Below are positions 16,288 through 25,458 of a stretch of 64,000 nt of DNA, piece after piece (within the stretch, counting starts at the first letter, position 1; every line of letters begins with the position of its first letter). The DNA is from Streptomyces lienomycini. Its GTDB lineage: Bacteria; Actinomycetota; Actinomycetes; Streptomycetales; Streptomycetaceae. A program made the translations under genes and the position numbers. The notes under the pieces are model-generated. The model was not told the origin of the DNA. It did no database searches and was given only the letters and a program-made list of their open reading frames with translations. The stretch covers positions 310,001 through 374,000 of the forward strand of contig NZ_CP116257.1 in NCBI RefSeq assembly GCF_027947595.1, given 5' to 3'.

Positions 16288-18780
16288 TCAGGCGGTCAGG
16301 TCGGTCTCCAGCACACGCTCGAACACGCCTCCTTCGGCGTCCTCGGACAGCAGGTACGACTGGGCCTCGCCCACGTGGAAGTACATGCCGTGCAGCTCCA
16401 GGTTCCCGGCGTCCAGCGCCCGGGAGACATAGTCGTGCGCGCGCAGGTGCGCCAGCTGCTGGACGACGTTGGCCAGGCACAACTGCTCCGCCGCGTCGGC
16501 CGGCGCGCGTCCGGCCAGCCGGGGCCGCCGGGCGCGGTCGTCCGCGCTCTCGTTCGCGGGAGCGGACTCCAGGCTCGGCAGCCCGTGCCGCAGCCACCGC
16601 TGGAGCGGCGTGCGCCCACTCCCCGGCTCGGTGCTGAGCAGTGCCTGCATGGCCCCGCACCCGGAGTGCCCGCACACCGTGATGGACCGCACCTCGAGCA
16701 CGTCCACCGCGTACTCGATCGCGGCGGCCACGGAGTCGTCGCCGCTCTCCTCGCCGGGCAGTGGGACGAAGTTGCCGACATTGCGCACCACGAAGAGGTC
16801 CCCGGGGCCGCTGGAGGTGATCATCGAGGTGACGACCCGGGAGTCCGCGCAGGTCAGGAACAGGTGCGAGGGCTGCTGTCCCTCCCGGGCCAGCCGGGCC
16901 AGCTCGTGACGCACCAGAGGTGCGGTATTGCGCTGGAAGGCGCTGATGCCACGGGCGAGTTCGTGGGCGGTGTGTCTGGGGCCGGCGGGCCGGCCGGGCC
17001 GCCCGGAGTGGTCGGGCGCGGCGAGCGCGTCGGGTGTGTCGCGTGTGTCGCGTGTGTCGGGAAAGCCTGGCGCGCTGGGGTCGGCGGCTGAGCCGGTGGT
17101 CGTGCCGGGAGCTCCGCCGGTGGTGGTCCGTCGTGCCGTTCCGGAGGGCGGTGCGGTCGGGGGGCGTTCGCACTGGTGGTTGCGCCAGGGTGTCCAGGGG
17201 CGGCAGCGGCAGCCGTCCATCTCGGCCGGCTCGGAGATGCGGGTGCCGGGCCGACGGCCGGTGACGTCCACGGAGCCGCCCTGCGCGGTGTGCGTCTTCT
17301 GCCAGTCCTGCAGCGTCTCGTAGGCGGCGTGGTCCATGAACGACCCGTCCAGCTCCACGACGGCGTCGGCACCGTGGGGCACTTGGTGCAGGACCCGGCT
17401 GAGTCTCGGCACGGCGAGGAACGTCAACTGCCCGCGTACGTGTACGTGGTGGACTCCCTCCATGTCGTCGTGGGTGATCCGGGTGCGGGTCAGGCGGTGC
17501 AGGGCGACACCGACGGCGACGGCGATGCCCAGCGCGACGCCCTCCAGGACGCCGAGGAACACGACGCCGCAGGTGGTGACCGCGTAGACCAGCACCTCAC
17601 GGTGGCGGGTCACCGTGCGGATGTGGTTCAGCGACACCATCTTGAAGCCGACGGTCATGACCAGGGCGGCGAGCGAGGCGAGCGGGATGAGCTCCAGGGC
17701 CGGGACCATCAGCAGTGCGGCGATCACTACGAGAACGCCGTGCACCATCGTGGAGTTCCGGCTGACGGCGCCCGCCGCCACGTTCGCGGAACTGCGCACG
17801 GCCACCCCGGCGATGGGCAGCCCGCCGAGCGACCCGGAGACGATGTTGGCGGCGCCCTGTCCGAGCAGTTCGCGGTCCAGGTCGGAGCGCTTGACGCGAC
17901 CGGTCAGGGCGGGCCTGGCGGCGACCAGTTTGTCCACGGCGACCGCGCCGAGCAGCGACTGCACGCTGCACACCAGCGTGGTGGTGAGGACGGCGGCGAC
18001 GAGACCGAGTACCGGTCCGTCGGGCAGTGTGGCCAGGGCGTGGCTGCTCCAGGACGGCAGATCGACCTTGGGCAGGCGGAGCCCCGTGAGGGCGGCGACC
18101 GCGGTGGCGCCGGCCACGGCGATCAGGGCGGCGGGCAGCTTGCCCAGCAGACGTCCGGCCCGGCCGGGAACGCGCGGCCAGAGCAGCAGCAGCGTCAGGG
18201 TCAGCACGCTCACGGCGACGTCGGCGGGGTGCAGGTTCGCCAGTTGTGCGGGCAGCGCGACCAGGTTGTCGGGCACGGAGCTCTGCGGGGTGCCCCCGAG
18301 GACGATGTGCAGTTGCGCGACGGCGATGGTGACGCCGATGCCGGCCAGCATGCCGTGCACGATGGCGGGGCTCACGGCGAGGGCGGAGCGCGCCACGCGC
18401 AGACAGCCGAGGCCCAGTTGGGCGAGCCCGGCGAGAACGGTGATGGCGCAGGTCGTACGCCATCCGTAGCGCTGGATGAGGTCGGCGGTGACGACGGTGA
18501 GCCCGGCGGCGGGGCCGCTGACCTGAAGGGGACAGCCGCCGATCCGACCGGCGACGATCCCGCCCACCGCGGCGGCGACGAGGCCCGCCTGGAGGGGGGC
18601 GCCGGTGGCGAGGGCGATGCCCAGGGAGAGGGGCAGCGCGATCAGGAAGACGGCGATCGCGGCCGACAGGTCGGCGCCCGCGACGCGGAAGCGCCGGGGG
18701 CCGCCGGGCGGCGGGCTGTGGGGTGGGTGGACGTGCTTGGTCCGGGCCGAATCGGCGCGGGCGGGGACGCAGGCTGACAT
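16288..18780 (-). CDS. SulP anion transporter fused to beta-carbonic anhydrase
   Basis: An 830-residue fusion. Residues about 30-420 are a SulP transporter with 10-12 membrane helices; about 430-520 resemble a reduced STAS domain (HHVHVRGQLTFLAVPRL); a Pro/Thr-rich linker of about 75 residues follows; about 590-830 is a beta-class carbonic anhydrase with zinc ligands in TCADSRVV and CGHSGCGAM. The combination suggests bicarbonate uptake or handling coupled to CO2 interconversion at the membrane; substrate choice (bicarbonate against sulfate) is inference. The ATG at 18780 has GGAG 8 bases upstream and a TTGAAT/TGTAAT promoter just before it. The linker contains a short Asp-Thr repeat (DTRDTRDTPD). 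Confidence 0.92.
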   Translation of the reverse strand: MSACVPARADSARTKHVHPPHSPPPGGPRRFRVAGADLSAAIAVFLIALPLSLGIALATGAPLQAGLVAAAVGGIVAGRIGGCPLQVSGPAAGLTVVTADLIQRYGWRTTCAITVLAGLAQLGLGCLRVARSALAVSPAIVHGMLAGIGVTIAVAQLHIVLGGTPQSSVPDNLVALPAQLANLHPADVAVSVLTLTLLLLWPRVPGRAGRLLGKLPAALIAVAGATAVAALTGLRLPKVDLPSWSSHALATLPDGPVLGLVAAVLTTTLVCSVQSLLGAVAVDKLVAARPALTGRVKRSDLDRELLGQGAANIVSGSLGGLPIAGVAVRSSANVAAGAVSRNSTMVHGVLVVIAALLMVPALELIPLASLAALVMTVGFKMVSLNHIRTVTRHREVLVYAVTTCGVVFLGVLEGVALGIAVAVGVALHRLTRTRITHDDMEGVHHVHVRGQLTFLAVPRLSRVLHQVPHGADAVVELDGSFMDHAAYETLQDWQKTHTAQGGSVDVTGRRPGTRISEPAEMDGCRCRPWTPWRNHQCERPPTAPPSGTARRTTTGGAPGTTTGSAADPSAPGFPDTRDTRDTPDALAAPDHSGRPGRPAGPRHTAHELARGISAFQRNTAPLVRHELARLAREGQQPSHLFLTCADSRVVTSMITSSGPGDLFVVRNVGNFVPLPGEESGDDSVAAAIEYAVDVLEVRSITVCGHSGCGAMQALLSTEPGSGRTPLQRWLRHGLPSLESAPANESADDRARRPRLAGRAPADAAEQLCLANVVQQLAHLRAHDYVSRALDAGNLELHGMYFHVGEAQSYLLSEDAEGGVFERVLETDLTA

Positions 18781-18808
18781 GTTCCCGACTCCAGAGGGTC
18801 ACGCTTCG

Positions 18809-18838
18809 ATTACATCGAGTAAATAGAGCGTAATTCAA
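18809..18838 (-). promoter_or_regulatory. Likely sigma-70-type promoter of the SulP-carbonic anhydrase gene
   Basis: On the minus strand TTGAAT (18838-18833) and TGTAAT (18814-18809) are separated by 18 bp, placing the transcript start about 20-25 bases before the ATG at 18780. The whole 18800-18950 gap is unusually AT-rich for this chromosome. Confidence 0.55.
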
Positions 18839-19038
18839 AGTAAAGAAGCGGCATAGGTTTTTAGCGCGAATGGAGTAATGCTCCGCGTAATCGAGTGACA
18901 TTCGATATTTCATCGGCTTGTCGTACTAATTCCTTCTCATTTCCGTGTCACCTTGACGGCGCTGACGGCACGGCCCGGCTCAGCACCCGACATCGCCTCG
19001 TCGGCGTCGACCCGAGAGAAGGAAGAAGGTGGGCGGAC

Positions 19039-20334
19039 ATGGCCGCCACCCGCAGAATGGCCACCCACAGGATGGCCGCGCGCGCCGTGGTCGCCGCGGT
19101 CTGCGCCGCGTCGCTCGCCGGTTGCGCGATCGACAGCGGCACCGGCTCCGGCGAAGGGACGCACGGTCCGCAGAAGGAGAAGGGGAAAGCGGCACCCGCG
19201 CCCAAGAACGCGGTCCGGCTGATCGGTGACGGTTCCACCGCGTACACCGGCGCCCAACCGCACCTGCCCCGGCCCGAACGCCTCAAGCCCGGTCAGAAGC
19301 CCCCGCAGTTCGTGGTGTTCTCGTGGGACGGCGCGGGCGAGGACAGCCAGAAACTGTTTTCCCACTTCCGCGAAGTGGCCAAGGAGAACAACGCCACGAT
19401 GACGTACTTCCTGAGCGGCGTGTACATGCTGCCGACCGAGAAGCGGGACCTGTACAGCCCTCCGCAGCACTCCCCGGGCCGCTCCGACATCGGCTTCAAC
19501 GACGAGCAGGGCATCACGGACACCGTCAAACAACTGCGGCTGGCATGGCAGGAGGGCAACGAGATCGGCACCCACTTCAACGGGCACTTCTGCGGCGCCG
19601 GGGGCGGGGTCGGCGAGTGGTCCGTCGCGGAGTGGAAGGAGGAGATCAGCCAGGCCAAACAGTTCGTGAAGACCTGGAAGACCAACACCGGCATGAAGAA
19701 CGCGGCGCCTCTTCCCTTCGACTACGAAAAGGAGCTGATCGGCGCCCGCACCCCGTGTCTGGAGGGCCAGAAGAACTTCATGAAGGCGGCGAGCCAGATG
19801 GGCTTCCGCTACGACAGCAGCGGGGTGAACAACCAGGTCTGGCCGTCGAAGAAGGAGGGCCTGTGGGACCTGTCGATGCAGCTCGTGCCCTTCCCGGGCC
19901 ACTCCTACGAGCAGCTCACCATGGACTACAACTACATGGTGAACCAGTCGGGCACGGCCACCCAGGGCGACCCCGCCAAGCGGGAGTTCTGGGGCGACCA
20001 GATGCGTGACAGCCTGCTCCAGGGCTTCGACCGGGCCTACGACGGGAACCGCGCGCCGCTGATCATCGGCAACCACTTCGAGTCCTGGAACGGCGGCACC
20101 TACATGCGCGCCGTCGAGGAGGTCGTCGAGACGGTGTGCACCAAGGAGGAGGTGCGCTGCGTCTCCTTCCGGCAACTCGCGGACTGGCTGGACGCCCAGG
20201 ACCCGAAGGTCCTGAAGAAGCTGCGCACCCTCGGCGTGGGGGAGGCCCCCAAGAAGGGCTGGGCGTCCTTCCTGTCGGCCGCGCCCGCGCCGGCGCCGAA
20301 GGGCGTGCCCGGGGCACCGGCCGCCAAGCAGTAG
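19039..20334 (+). CDS. Secreted polysaccharide-deacetylase-like lipoprotein
   Basis: A 431-residue exported protein. A basic N-terminus and hydrophobic stretch end in LAGC, a lipobox, so it should be anchored outside the membrane. The mature part has deacetylase-like features: FSWDGAGED in place of motif 1 and GTHFNGHF as the His-x-x-x-His metal motif, then GARTPCLEGQ. It is related to NodB-fold enzymes but with altered motif 1, so activity on peptidoglycan or chitin is unproven. The C-terminal 35 residues are Ala/Pro-rich. The ATG at 19039 is preferred because the lipobox then falls near residue 29. Ends 21 bp from the convergent ATPase gene. Confidence 0.82.
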   Translation: MAATRRMATHRMAARAVVAAVCAASLAGCAIDSGTGSGEGTHGPQKEKGKAAPAPKNAVRLIGDGSTAYTGAQPHLPRPERLKPGQKPPQFVVFSWDGAGEDSQKLFSHFREVAKENNATMTYFLSGVYMLPTEKRDLYSPPQHSPGRSDIGFNDEQGITDTVKQLRLAWQEGNEIGTHFNGHFCGAGGGVGEWSVAEWKEEISQAKQFVKTWKTNTGMKNAAPLPFDYEKELIGARTPCLEGQKNFMKAASQMGFRYDSSGVNNQVWPSKKEGLWDLSMQLVPFPGHSYEQLTMDYNYMVNQSGTATQGDPAKREFWGDQMRDSLLQGFDRAYDGNRAPLIIGNHFESWNGGTYMRAVEEVVETVCTKEEVRCVSFRQLADWLDAQDPKVLKKLRTLGVGEAPKKGWASFLSAAPAPAPKGVPGAPAAKQ

Positions 20335-20355
20335 CGGCCGCCCGCCCGAAGGACG

Positions 20356-21336
20356 TCAGGCCGGGGCGGCGACCTCCTCACCGAGCACGAAACCGGGGTC
20401 GACCTGGGCCGCCAGATCGACCCCGGTGCGTTCGTTGCCCCAACTGCGGGCGTTCTTCAGGTGGAAGTGGACCATCTGTCGCGTGTAGCGCGCCCAGTCG
20501 CGCAGTTCGTACGTCGCGAGGGCCGCGGTGTGCAACTCGCGCAGCGCTCGGCGGTTCGCGTCCTCCAGGACCTCGAACCGGGGCGGGTGGCCCTTCTCCA
20601 TGGCGCGCACCCAGTCCGAGTGCCCGACGGTGACCAGCAGGTCGTCCCCGACCTGCTCGTGCAGGAAATCGAGGTCGTCCTGCCCCTGCACCTTGTTGCC
20701 GACGACTTTCAGGGTGACGCCGAAGTCACGGGCGTACTCCTTGTACTGGCGGTAGACGGAGACTCCCTTCCGGGTCGGTTCGGCGACGAGGAACGTGATG
20801 TCGAAGCGGGTGAACATGCCGGAGGCGAACGAGTCCGAGCCCGCCGTCATGTCCACCACGACGTACTCGTCACGTCCGTCGACGAGGTGGTTCAGGCACA
20901 GCTCCACCGCACCCGTCTTGGAGTGGTAGCAGGCGACTCCCAGATCGGCGTCGGTGAAGGGCCCGGTGACCATCAAACGGACGGCTCCGTCGTCGAGTTC
21001 CACCGGGCGGGCGCAGGCGTCGTAGACCGGGTTGTCCTCGCACACCCGCAGCAGGCGGGAGCCCTTGCCGGGCGGGGTCGTCTTGATCATTTGCTCGGCG
21101 GACGGGATGCGCGGGTTGGTGCCGCGCAGATGGTCCTTGATCAGCGCGAGGTGCTCGCCCAGCGCGGGCAGCCCGGCCGCTTCGGTCTCGTCGAGCCCCA
21201 GCGCGGGCCCCAGGTGCTGGTTGATGTCGGCGTCGATCGCGACGACGGGCACGCCGGAGGCGGCGAGATGGCGGACGAAGAGGGAGGACAGGGTGGTCTT
21301 GCCGCTGCCGCCCTTCCCGACGAAAGCAATTTTCAT
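20356..21336 (-). CDS. CooC/ParA-type ATP-binding protein
   Basis: A 326-residue SIMIBI ATPase: MKIAFVGKGGSGKTTLSSLF is the deviant P-loop at the very N-terminus and VVVDMTAGSDSF the switch region. It resembles CooC-like nickel/redox cofactor maturation ATPases and is often listed simply as ATP/GTP-binding. No CO dehydrogenase or hydrogenase gene is nearby. The ATG at 21336 fits the P-loop position. Divergent from the Fic-like gene by 111 bp. Confidence 0.85.
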   Translation of the reverse strand: MKIAFVGKGGSGKTTLSSLFVRHLAASGVPVVAIDADINQHLGPALGLDETEAAGLPALGEHLALIKDHLRGTNPRIPSAEQMIKTTPPGKGSRLLRVCEDNPVYDACARPVELDDGAVRLMVTGPFTDADLGVACYHSKTGAVELCLNHLVDGRDEYVVVDMTAGSDSFASGMFTRFDITFLVAEPTRKGVSVYRQYKEYARDFGVTLKVVGNKVQGQDDLDFLHEQVGDDLLVTVGHSDWVRAMEKGHPPRFEVLEDANRRALRELHTAALATYELRDWARYTRQMVHFHLKNARSWGNERTGVDLAAQVDPGFVLGEEVAAPA

Positions 21337-21447
21337 GTTCACCAAGAGTAGTGTGTTGATAGCTGTAAGTGCCGCCCGGGTTGGGTGCGGGGTGAAGAAG
21401 ACCACTCATTCGTGGGGCGCGACACCGGGGTGCGTAGGGTCGTACTC

Positions 21448-22272
21448 ATGAGTACGACAGGCGCGAACGCCGATCCGCTCGCGGCCCTGGGCGCGCTGCC
21501 CGGTGTGGCCGAGTCCGTGGAGTCCGTACGCAAGGCCGTGGACCGTGTCTACGGTCACCGGATCATGCGGCGGCGCAGCAACGAGATCACCTCCGAGGCG
21601 GCACTGCGCGGCGCCCGGGGCTCGGCGGCGCTGTCCGGGGCGGACTGGGCGTTGGAGGAGGTGCGCCGGCGCAGCGACTTCAGCGTCGACGACGAGGCGC
21701 GCTCGGTGGGTGCGGCGCTGCGGCTGACCGCCGAGGCGGGGCAGCTGCTGTCCATCTGGCGCCAGTCCCCGCTGCGGGTGCTGGCCCGCCTGCACCTGGT
21801 GGCGGCCGCGGACAAGGCCGATCAAGTGGGACGGCCGCGCCAGGCGGGCGAGCCGGTGGACGAACCCCTCGTCGAGCTGCCGCTGCCCGACGCCGCGGAG
21901 GCGCACGGCCGCCTGGAGGGCCTGGCCGCGCTGGTCACGGCCGGTGGCTCCGCGCCGGCGCTGGTGACGGCCGCCGTGGTGCACGGGGAACTCCTCGCGC
22001 TGCGCCCCTTCACCTCCCACAATGGCCTGGTCGCGCGTGCGGCCGAGCGCGTCGTCCTGGTCGGCAGCGGGCTGGACCCCAAGTCGGTCTGCCCGGCCGA
22101 GGTCGGCCACGCGGAGCTGGGGCGCGCGGCCTACCTGGCCGCGCTCGACGGCTATGTCTCCGGGACCCCGGACGGCATGGCCGCCTGGATCGCCCACTGC
22201 GGCAAGGCGGTCGCGCTGGGTGCCCGCGAGTCGACGGCGGTGTGCGAGGCGCTCCAGCGCGGCGCGGCTTAG
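21448..22272 (+). CDS. Degenerate Fic-domain-like protein
   Basis: A 274-residue, Ala-rich, all-helical protein. Residues about 175-205 contain AAVVHGELLALRPFTSHNGLVARAAERVVL, here given by position: it aligns with the Fic motif HPFxxGNGRxxR, but the catalytic His is Arg (RPF) and the GNGR is HNGL. The preceding helix also matches Fic proteins. The AMP-transferase activity of Fic should therefore be lost. Genomes usually label this gene an oxidoreductase or hypothetical protein. No strong ribosome site precedes the ATG at 21448. Confidence 0.7.
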   Translation: MSTTGANADPLAALGALPGVAESVESVRKAVDRVYGHRIMRRRSNEITSEAALRGARGSAALSGADWALEEVRRRSDFSVDDEARSVGAALRLTAEAGQLLSIWRQSPLRVLARLHLVAAADKADQVGRPRQAGEPVDEPLVELPLPDAAEAHGRLEGLAALVTAGGSAPALVTAAVVHGELLALRPFTSHNGLVARAAERVVLVGSGLDPKSVCPAEVGHAELGRAAYLAALDGYVSGTPDGMAAWIAHCGKAVALGARESTAVCEALQRGAA

Positions 22273-22667
22273 GGCGGGCGGTCGGTCACCTGTCAGTCGC
22301 CGGGTGGCCGTGTCGTCGCGGCGCGGACGGCACAGAAATGCGGCGGTACGAGTGCTCGTACCGCCGCTGGCATGACCACCGGGTTACCAGGCGTCCTCGA
22401 TATCTGCCCATCAGGTCGGGAACTTCGCCCGTCACCTGGTGCGGCTGGCCCGTAATCGACGGGTCGACGTCGCGTGGGTGCCCGATGTCCATGCTCGGTC
22501 CGTGGGGCCGAATGCGTGTTTAAGGTGATCCTTTCGGATGTCCTTGGTCTCGCGGGCCGTTGAGTCCTTTGTACTCCCGGGCCCGAGCAAGCGGAAGTGC
22601 TCGCCGCACTTCTTTACCTTTGCGCCGGTAAGCGACTGAAAGCGACTGAAACAACCGGCCTTCCCGA
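22273..22667. other. Intergenic region between Fic-like and HAD genes
   Basis: About 395 bp between convergent genes. It holds the strong hairpin at 22340-22367 and a short direct repeat AAGCGACTGA near 22630-22649. No protein-coding feature is recognisable. Confidence 0.5.
22340..22367 (+). terminator. Intrinsic terminator
   Basis: Perfect 13-bp arms, GCGGCGGTACGAG at 22340-22352 and the complement at 22355-22367, with a two-base centre. It lies 68 bp past the Fic-like gene stop and could work for both converging genes. Confidence 0.75.
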
Positions 22668-23525
22668 TCAGGCTGCCGTGGACCGCCGTCGGCTCGCGTA
22701 CCAGACCAGGCCGGCGGTGGCCGCGGCGGCGCCTATCGCCGCAGCCGCGACGAGCGCCGGCCGGGGCGGCACGGAGAACCCCCCGATCCGCTGCTTGAGT
22801 CGCACCGGGCGGTGGAAATCGAGGATCGGCCACTCGCGTGCGACAGCCTCCCGACGCAGCGCCCGGTCCGGGTTGACCGCATGGGGGTGGCCGACGGCCT
22901 CCAGCATCGGCAGGTCGGTCGCCGAGTCGCTGTACGCGTAGCAGCGGGACAGGTCGTACCCCTCGGAAGCGGCCAGTTCGCGGATCGCCTCGGCCTTGGT
23001 CGGGCCGTACGCGTAGTACTCCACCTCGCCGGTGAAGCAGCCGTCGTCGCCCACGACCATGCGCGTCGCCACCACCCGGTCCGCGCCGAGCAGTTCACCG
23101 ATCGGCTCGACGACCTCGGCCCCCGACGTCGAGACGATCACGACGTCGCGGCCGGCGGTGTGGTGCTCCTCGATCAGGGAGGCCGCCTCGTCGTAGATGA
23201 TCGGGTCGATCAGGTCGTGCAGGGTTTCGGCGACGAGCTCCTTGACCAACCGGACGTTCCAGCCGCGGCACAGTGCGGAGAGGTACTCGCGCATCCGCTC
23301 CATCTGGTCGTGGTCGGCCCCGCCGGCGAGGAAGACGAACTGGGCATATGCGGTGCGCAACACAGCCCTGCGGTTGATCAGCCCGCCTTGGTAGAAGGAC
23401 TTGCTGAACGTGAGCGTGCTCGACTTCGCAATGACCGTCTTGTCCAGGTCAAAGAAGGCCGCCGTGCGGGGCGACGAGTGGCCCATGGAGTGGGGCAAGG
23501 AGTGGTTTTCCACAACCCTGAGCAT
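22668..23525 (-). CDS. HAD-IB family phosphatase with C-terminal membrane helix
   Basis: A 285-residue HAD-superfamily hydrolase of the SerB/CicA subgroup. FFDLDKTVIAKS is motif I with both catalytic aspartates, VIVSTSG is motif II and SDSATDLPML motif IV. Residues about 255-278 form a membrane helix rich in Ala, ending in an Arg-rich cytoplasmic tail, so the enzyme is probably membrane-tethered. In Streptomyces this gene is annotated as associated with morphological differentiation and lies beside the Tad genes (recall). The start is uncertain: ATG at 23525 is used; ATG at 23486 also fits the family N-terminus. Confidence 0.83.
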   Translation of the reverse strand: MLRVVENHSLPHSMGHSSPRTAAFFDLDKTVIAKSSTLTFSKSFYQGGLINRRAVLRTAYAQFVFLAGGADHDQMERMREYLSALCRGWNVRLVKELVAETLHDLIDPIIYDEAASLIEEHHTAGRDVVIVSTSGAEVVEPIGELLGADRVVATRMVVGDDGCFTGEVEYYAYGPTKAEAIRELAASEGYDLSRCYAYSDSATDLPMLEAVGHPHAVNPDRALRREAVAREWPILDFHRPVRLKQRIGGFSVPPRPALVAAAAIGAAAATAGLVWYASRRRSTAA

Positions 23526-24137
23526 AGGCGCAGCCCATTCGGCGTAAGGTGGGGCGCGTGGGTTTGCCTGAGAAGGCTCTCGGGTACACCATGGAAGTCA
23601 CGGATCGTTCGCGACCGTGCTAACCCGGCCCGACTCCTCCCCCCCCGAGTCGGCCGTGGAGACGACCCCCGCTCTCCCCCCCGGCGGGGGTCGTCGCATG
23701 TCCGGGTGGGTTTCCCCGCACTTCCCCCGACCTGGTCGAGCGCCCGTGGTGGCGCATGGCCCAGAGGTCGTTGCGTCTCACGGCCGCTACACAGTGTAGT
23801 CGATGGACTGCTCTGCGGGACTCGCACACGGACTGGAGTGGGGCTGGACGAGCCTCACCGGTTCGAGTGAGTCGATATTCACAATCGTCTAGTTGTCCAC
23901 AGTTTTTGAGCAAGATCCACACGATTTCCCGGATCGCTGCACCTTGATTCCCATGCGTCCGGGCCGCGCCGAGTTCCACGGCCGGAACTGTTTGCCGGAC
24001 GCGTGATGTCGGCCGTTCGTGCGGGGACCGCTTTCCGGTTCTTCACAACGCCGCGAATCGCGGGCCGCAGGGGCTGCGCGAGAGACCACGAGAGGCCGGG
24101 CGCGGCCGAGGAAGCCGTGCCGAAGGGGGAATCGGTC
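23526..24137. other. Promoter-side gap between HAD and Tad loci
   Basis: About 610 bp between divergent genes. It contains C-tracts near 23635-23690 and an AT-richer segment at about 23860-23960 (with GTTGTCCACAGTTTTTGAGC at 23891-23910) that probably holds the Tad operon promoter. No gene, tRNA or recognised operator seen. Confidence 0.45.
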
Positions 24138-25349
24138 ATGTCCGGAACCATCACGCACGACCCGCCGCCCGCTGCCGGAGGCCGGCAGAGCGGACCCTTG
24201 ATCGTCACCGAGGACACGGAGCTGCTCGACGACCTGTTGCGCCTGTGCGCGGCGGCGGGCGTCACACCGGAGGTGCATCACTCGGTGCCCGTGGCACCGC
24301 CGCCGCCCTCGACGACCTTCACGTCCTCGGCATCCTCGGCCGCCTCGGCGTTTCCCGCGCCTCAGGCGCCCCCGGCACCCGGACAGCGGCGGACCGGCTG
24401 GGAGACCGCTCCACTCGTCCTCGTCGGGGACGACGCGGCGCGGCGCATGCGCGGAGCCGTGCGCCGACGGGGCGTGGTCCTCGTGGGCCGCGATCAGGAC
24501 GACTCGGGGGTCTGGCAGCGGGCCGTCGAGATCGGCGCCGACCACGTCCTGATGCTGCCCGACGGCGAGCAGTGGCTGGTCGACCGCATCGCCGACGTCG
24601 CCGAGGGCGTCGGACGCCCGGCCATCACCGTCGGCGTCATCGGCGGCCGGGGAGGCGCCGGAGCGTCCACGCTGGCCTGCGCGCTCGCCGTCACCTCGGC
24701 TCGGGAAGGGTTGCGCAGCCTGCTGGTGGACGCAGATCCACTGGGCGGCGGCCTCGACGTCCTCCTGGGCGGCGAGACGGCCGACGGGCTGAGGTGGCCG
24801 GCGTTCGCGGCCTCCCGGGGGCGGGTCGGCGGCGGCGCCCTGGAGGAGTCGCTGCCCGAACTGCACTCGCTGCGGGTGCTCAGCTGGGACCGGGGTGACT
24901 GCGTCGCGGTACCGCCGCAGGCCGTACGAGCGGTGCTCGCGGCGGCCCGGCGCAGGGGCGGCACGGTCGTCGTCGACCTGCCGCGCCGGATCGACGACGG
25001 AGTCGCCGAGGTTCTGGCGCAGCTCGATGTCGGGATCCTCGTGGTCCCCGCCGAACTGCGTGCCGTCGCGGCGGCGGGCCGAGTGGCGGCGGCGGTCGGC
25101 ATGGTCCTGCGCGACCTCCGGGTCGCGGTGCGCGGGCCGTACGCCTCCGGACTCGACGACCGCGAGGTCGCTCGGCTGCTCGGCCTGCCGCTGGCCGGTG
25201 AGGTGCCGGTCGAGTCAGGGCTCCTGCGCGCCACAGAGAGCAGACGACGACCCCCGGGCGCGTCCGCCCGCGGCCCACTGGCGCGCTTCTGCAGGGAGTT
25301 CTGGGAACGGGCGCTCGCGGAGACGGGGACGCCTACGGGGACGGGATGA
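24138..25349 (+). CDS. CpaE/Ssd-like ATPase-fold protein of the Tad locus
   Basis: A 403-residue ParA/MinD-superfamily protein of the type called septum-site-determining (Ssd) or CpaE/TadZ. The N-terminal 150 residues are a receiver-like region with a Pro/Ser-rich linker; the ATPase fold begins at GVIGGRGGAGAST (about 167-179). The P-loop lacks the two lysines of the deviant Walker A motif, as in actinobacterial Ssd proteins, so ATP hydrolysis is doubtful. LLVDADPLGGGLD is the switch strand. Such proteins position the pilus secretion machinery. ATG at 24138, with GGGGGA upstream. First gene of the Tad operon. Confidence 0.87.
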   Translation: MSGTITHDPPPAAGGRQSGPLIVTEDTELLDDLLRLCAAAGVTPEVHHSVPVAPPPPSTTFTSSASSAASAFPAPQAPPAPGQRRTGWETAPLVLVGDDAARRMRGAVRRRGVVLVGRDQDDSGVWQRAVEIGADHVLMLPDGEQWLVDRIADVAEGVGRPAITVGVIGGRGGAGASTLACALAVTSAREGLRSLLVDADPLGGGLDVLLGGETADGLRWPAFAASRGRVGGGALEESLPELHSLRVLSWDRGDCVAVPPQAVRAVLAAARRRGGTVVVDLPRRIDDGVAEVLAQLDVGILVVPAELRAVAAAGRVAAAVGMVLRDLRVAVRGPYASGLDDREVARLLGLPLAGEVPVESGLLRATESRRRPPGASARGPLARFCREFWERALAETGTPTGTG

Positions 25350-25393
25350 GGGCGGCTGATGAGTGACGCGCTGAGCGGCCAGACAGGCACGCA

Positions 25394-25457
25394 GAGGGCC
25401 GGAGAGGGCCGGAGAGGGCCGGAGAGGGCCGGAGAGAGCCGGAGAGAGCCGGAGAGG
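25394..25457 (+). repeat. Tandem decamer repeat before tadA
   Basis: Six near-identical copies of the 10-base unit GGAGAGGGCC or GGAGAGAGCC, head to tail, in the gap between the CpaE-like gene and tadA. The unit contains a ribosome-site-like GGAG and no T, so it is open in all three forward frames. Confidence 0.85.
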
Positions 25458-25458
25458 G

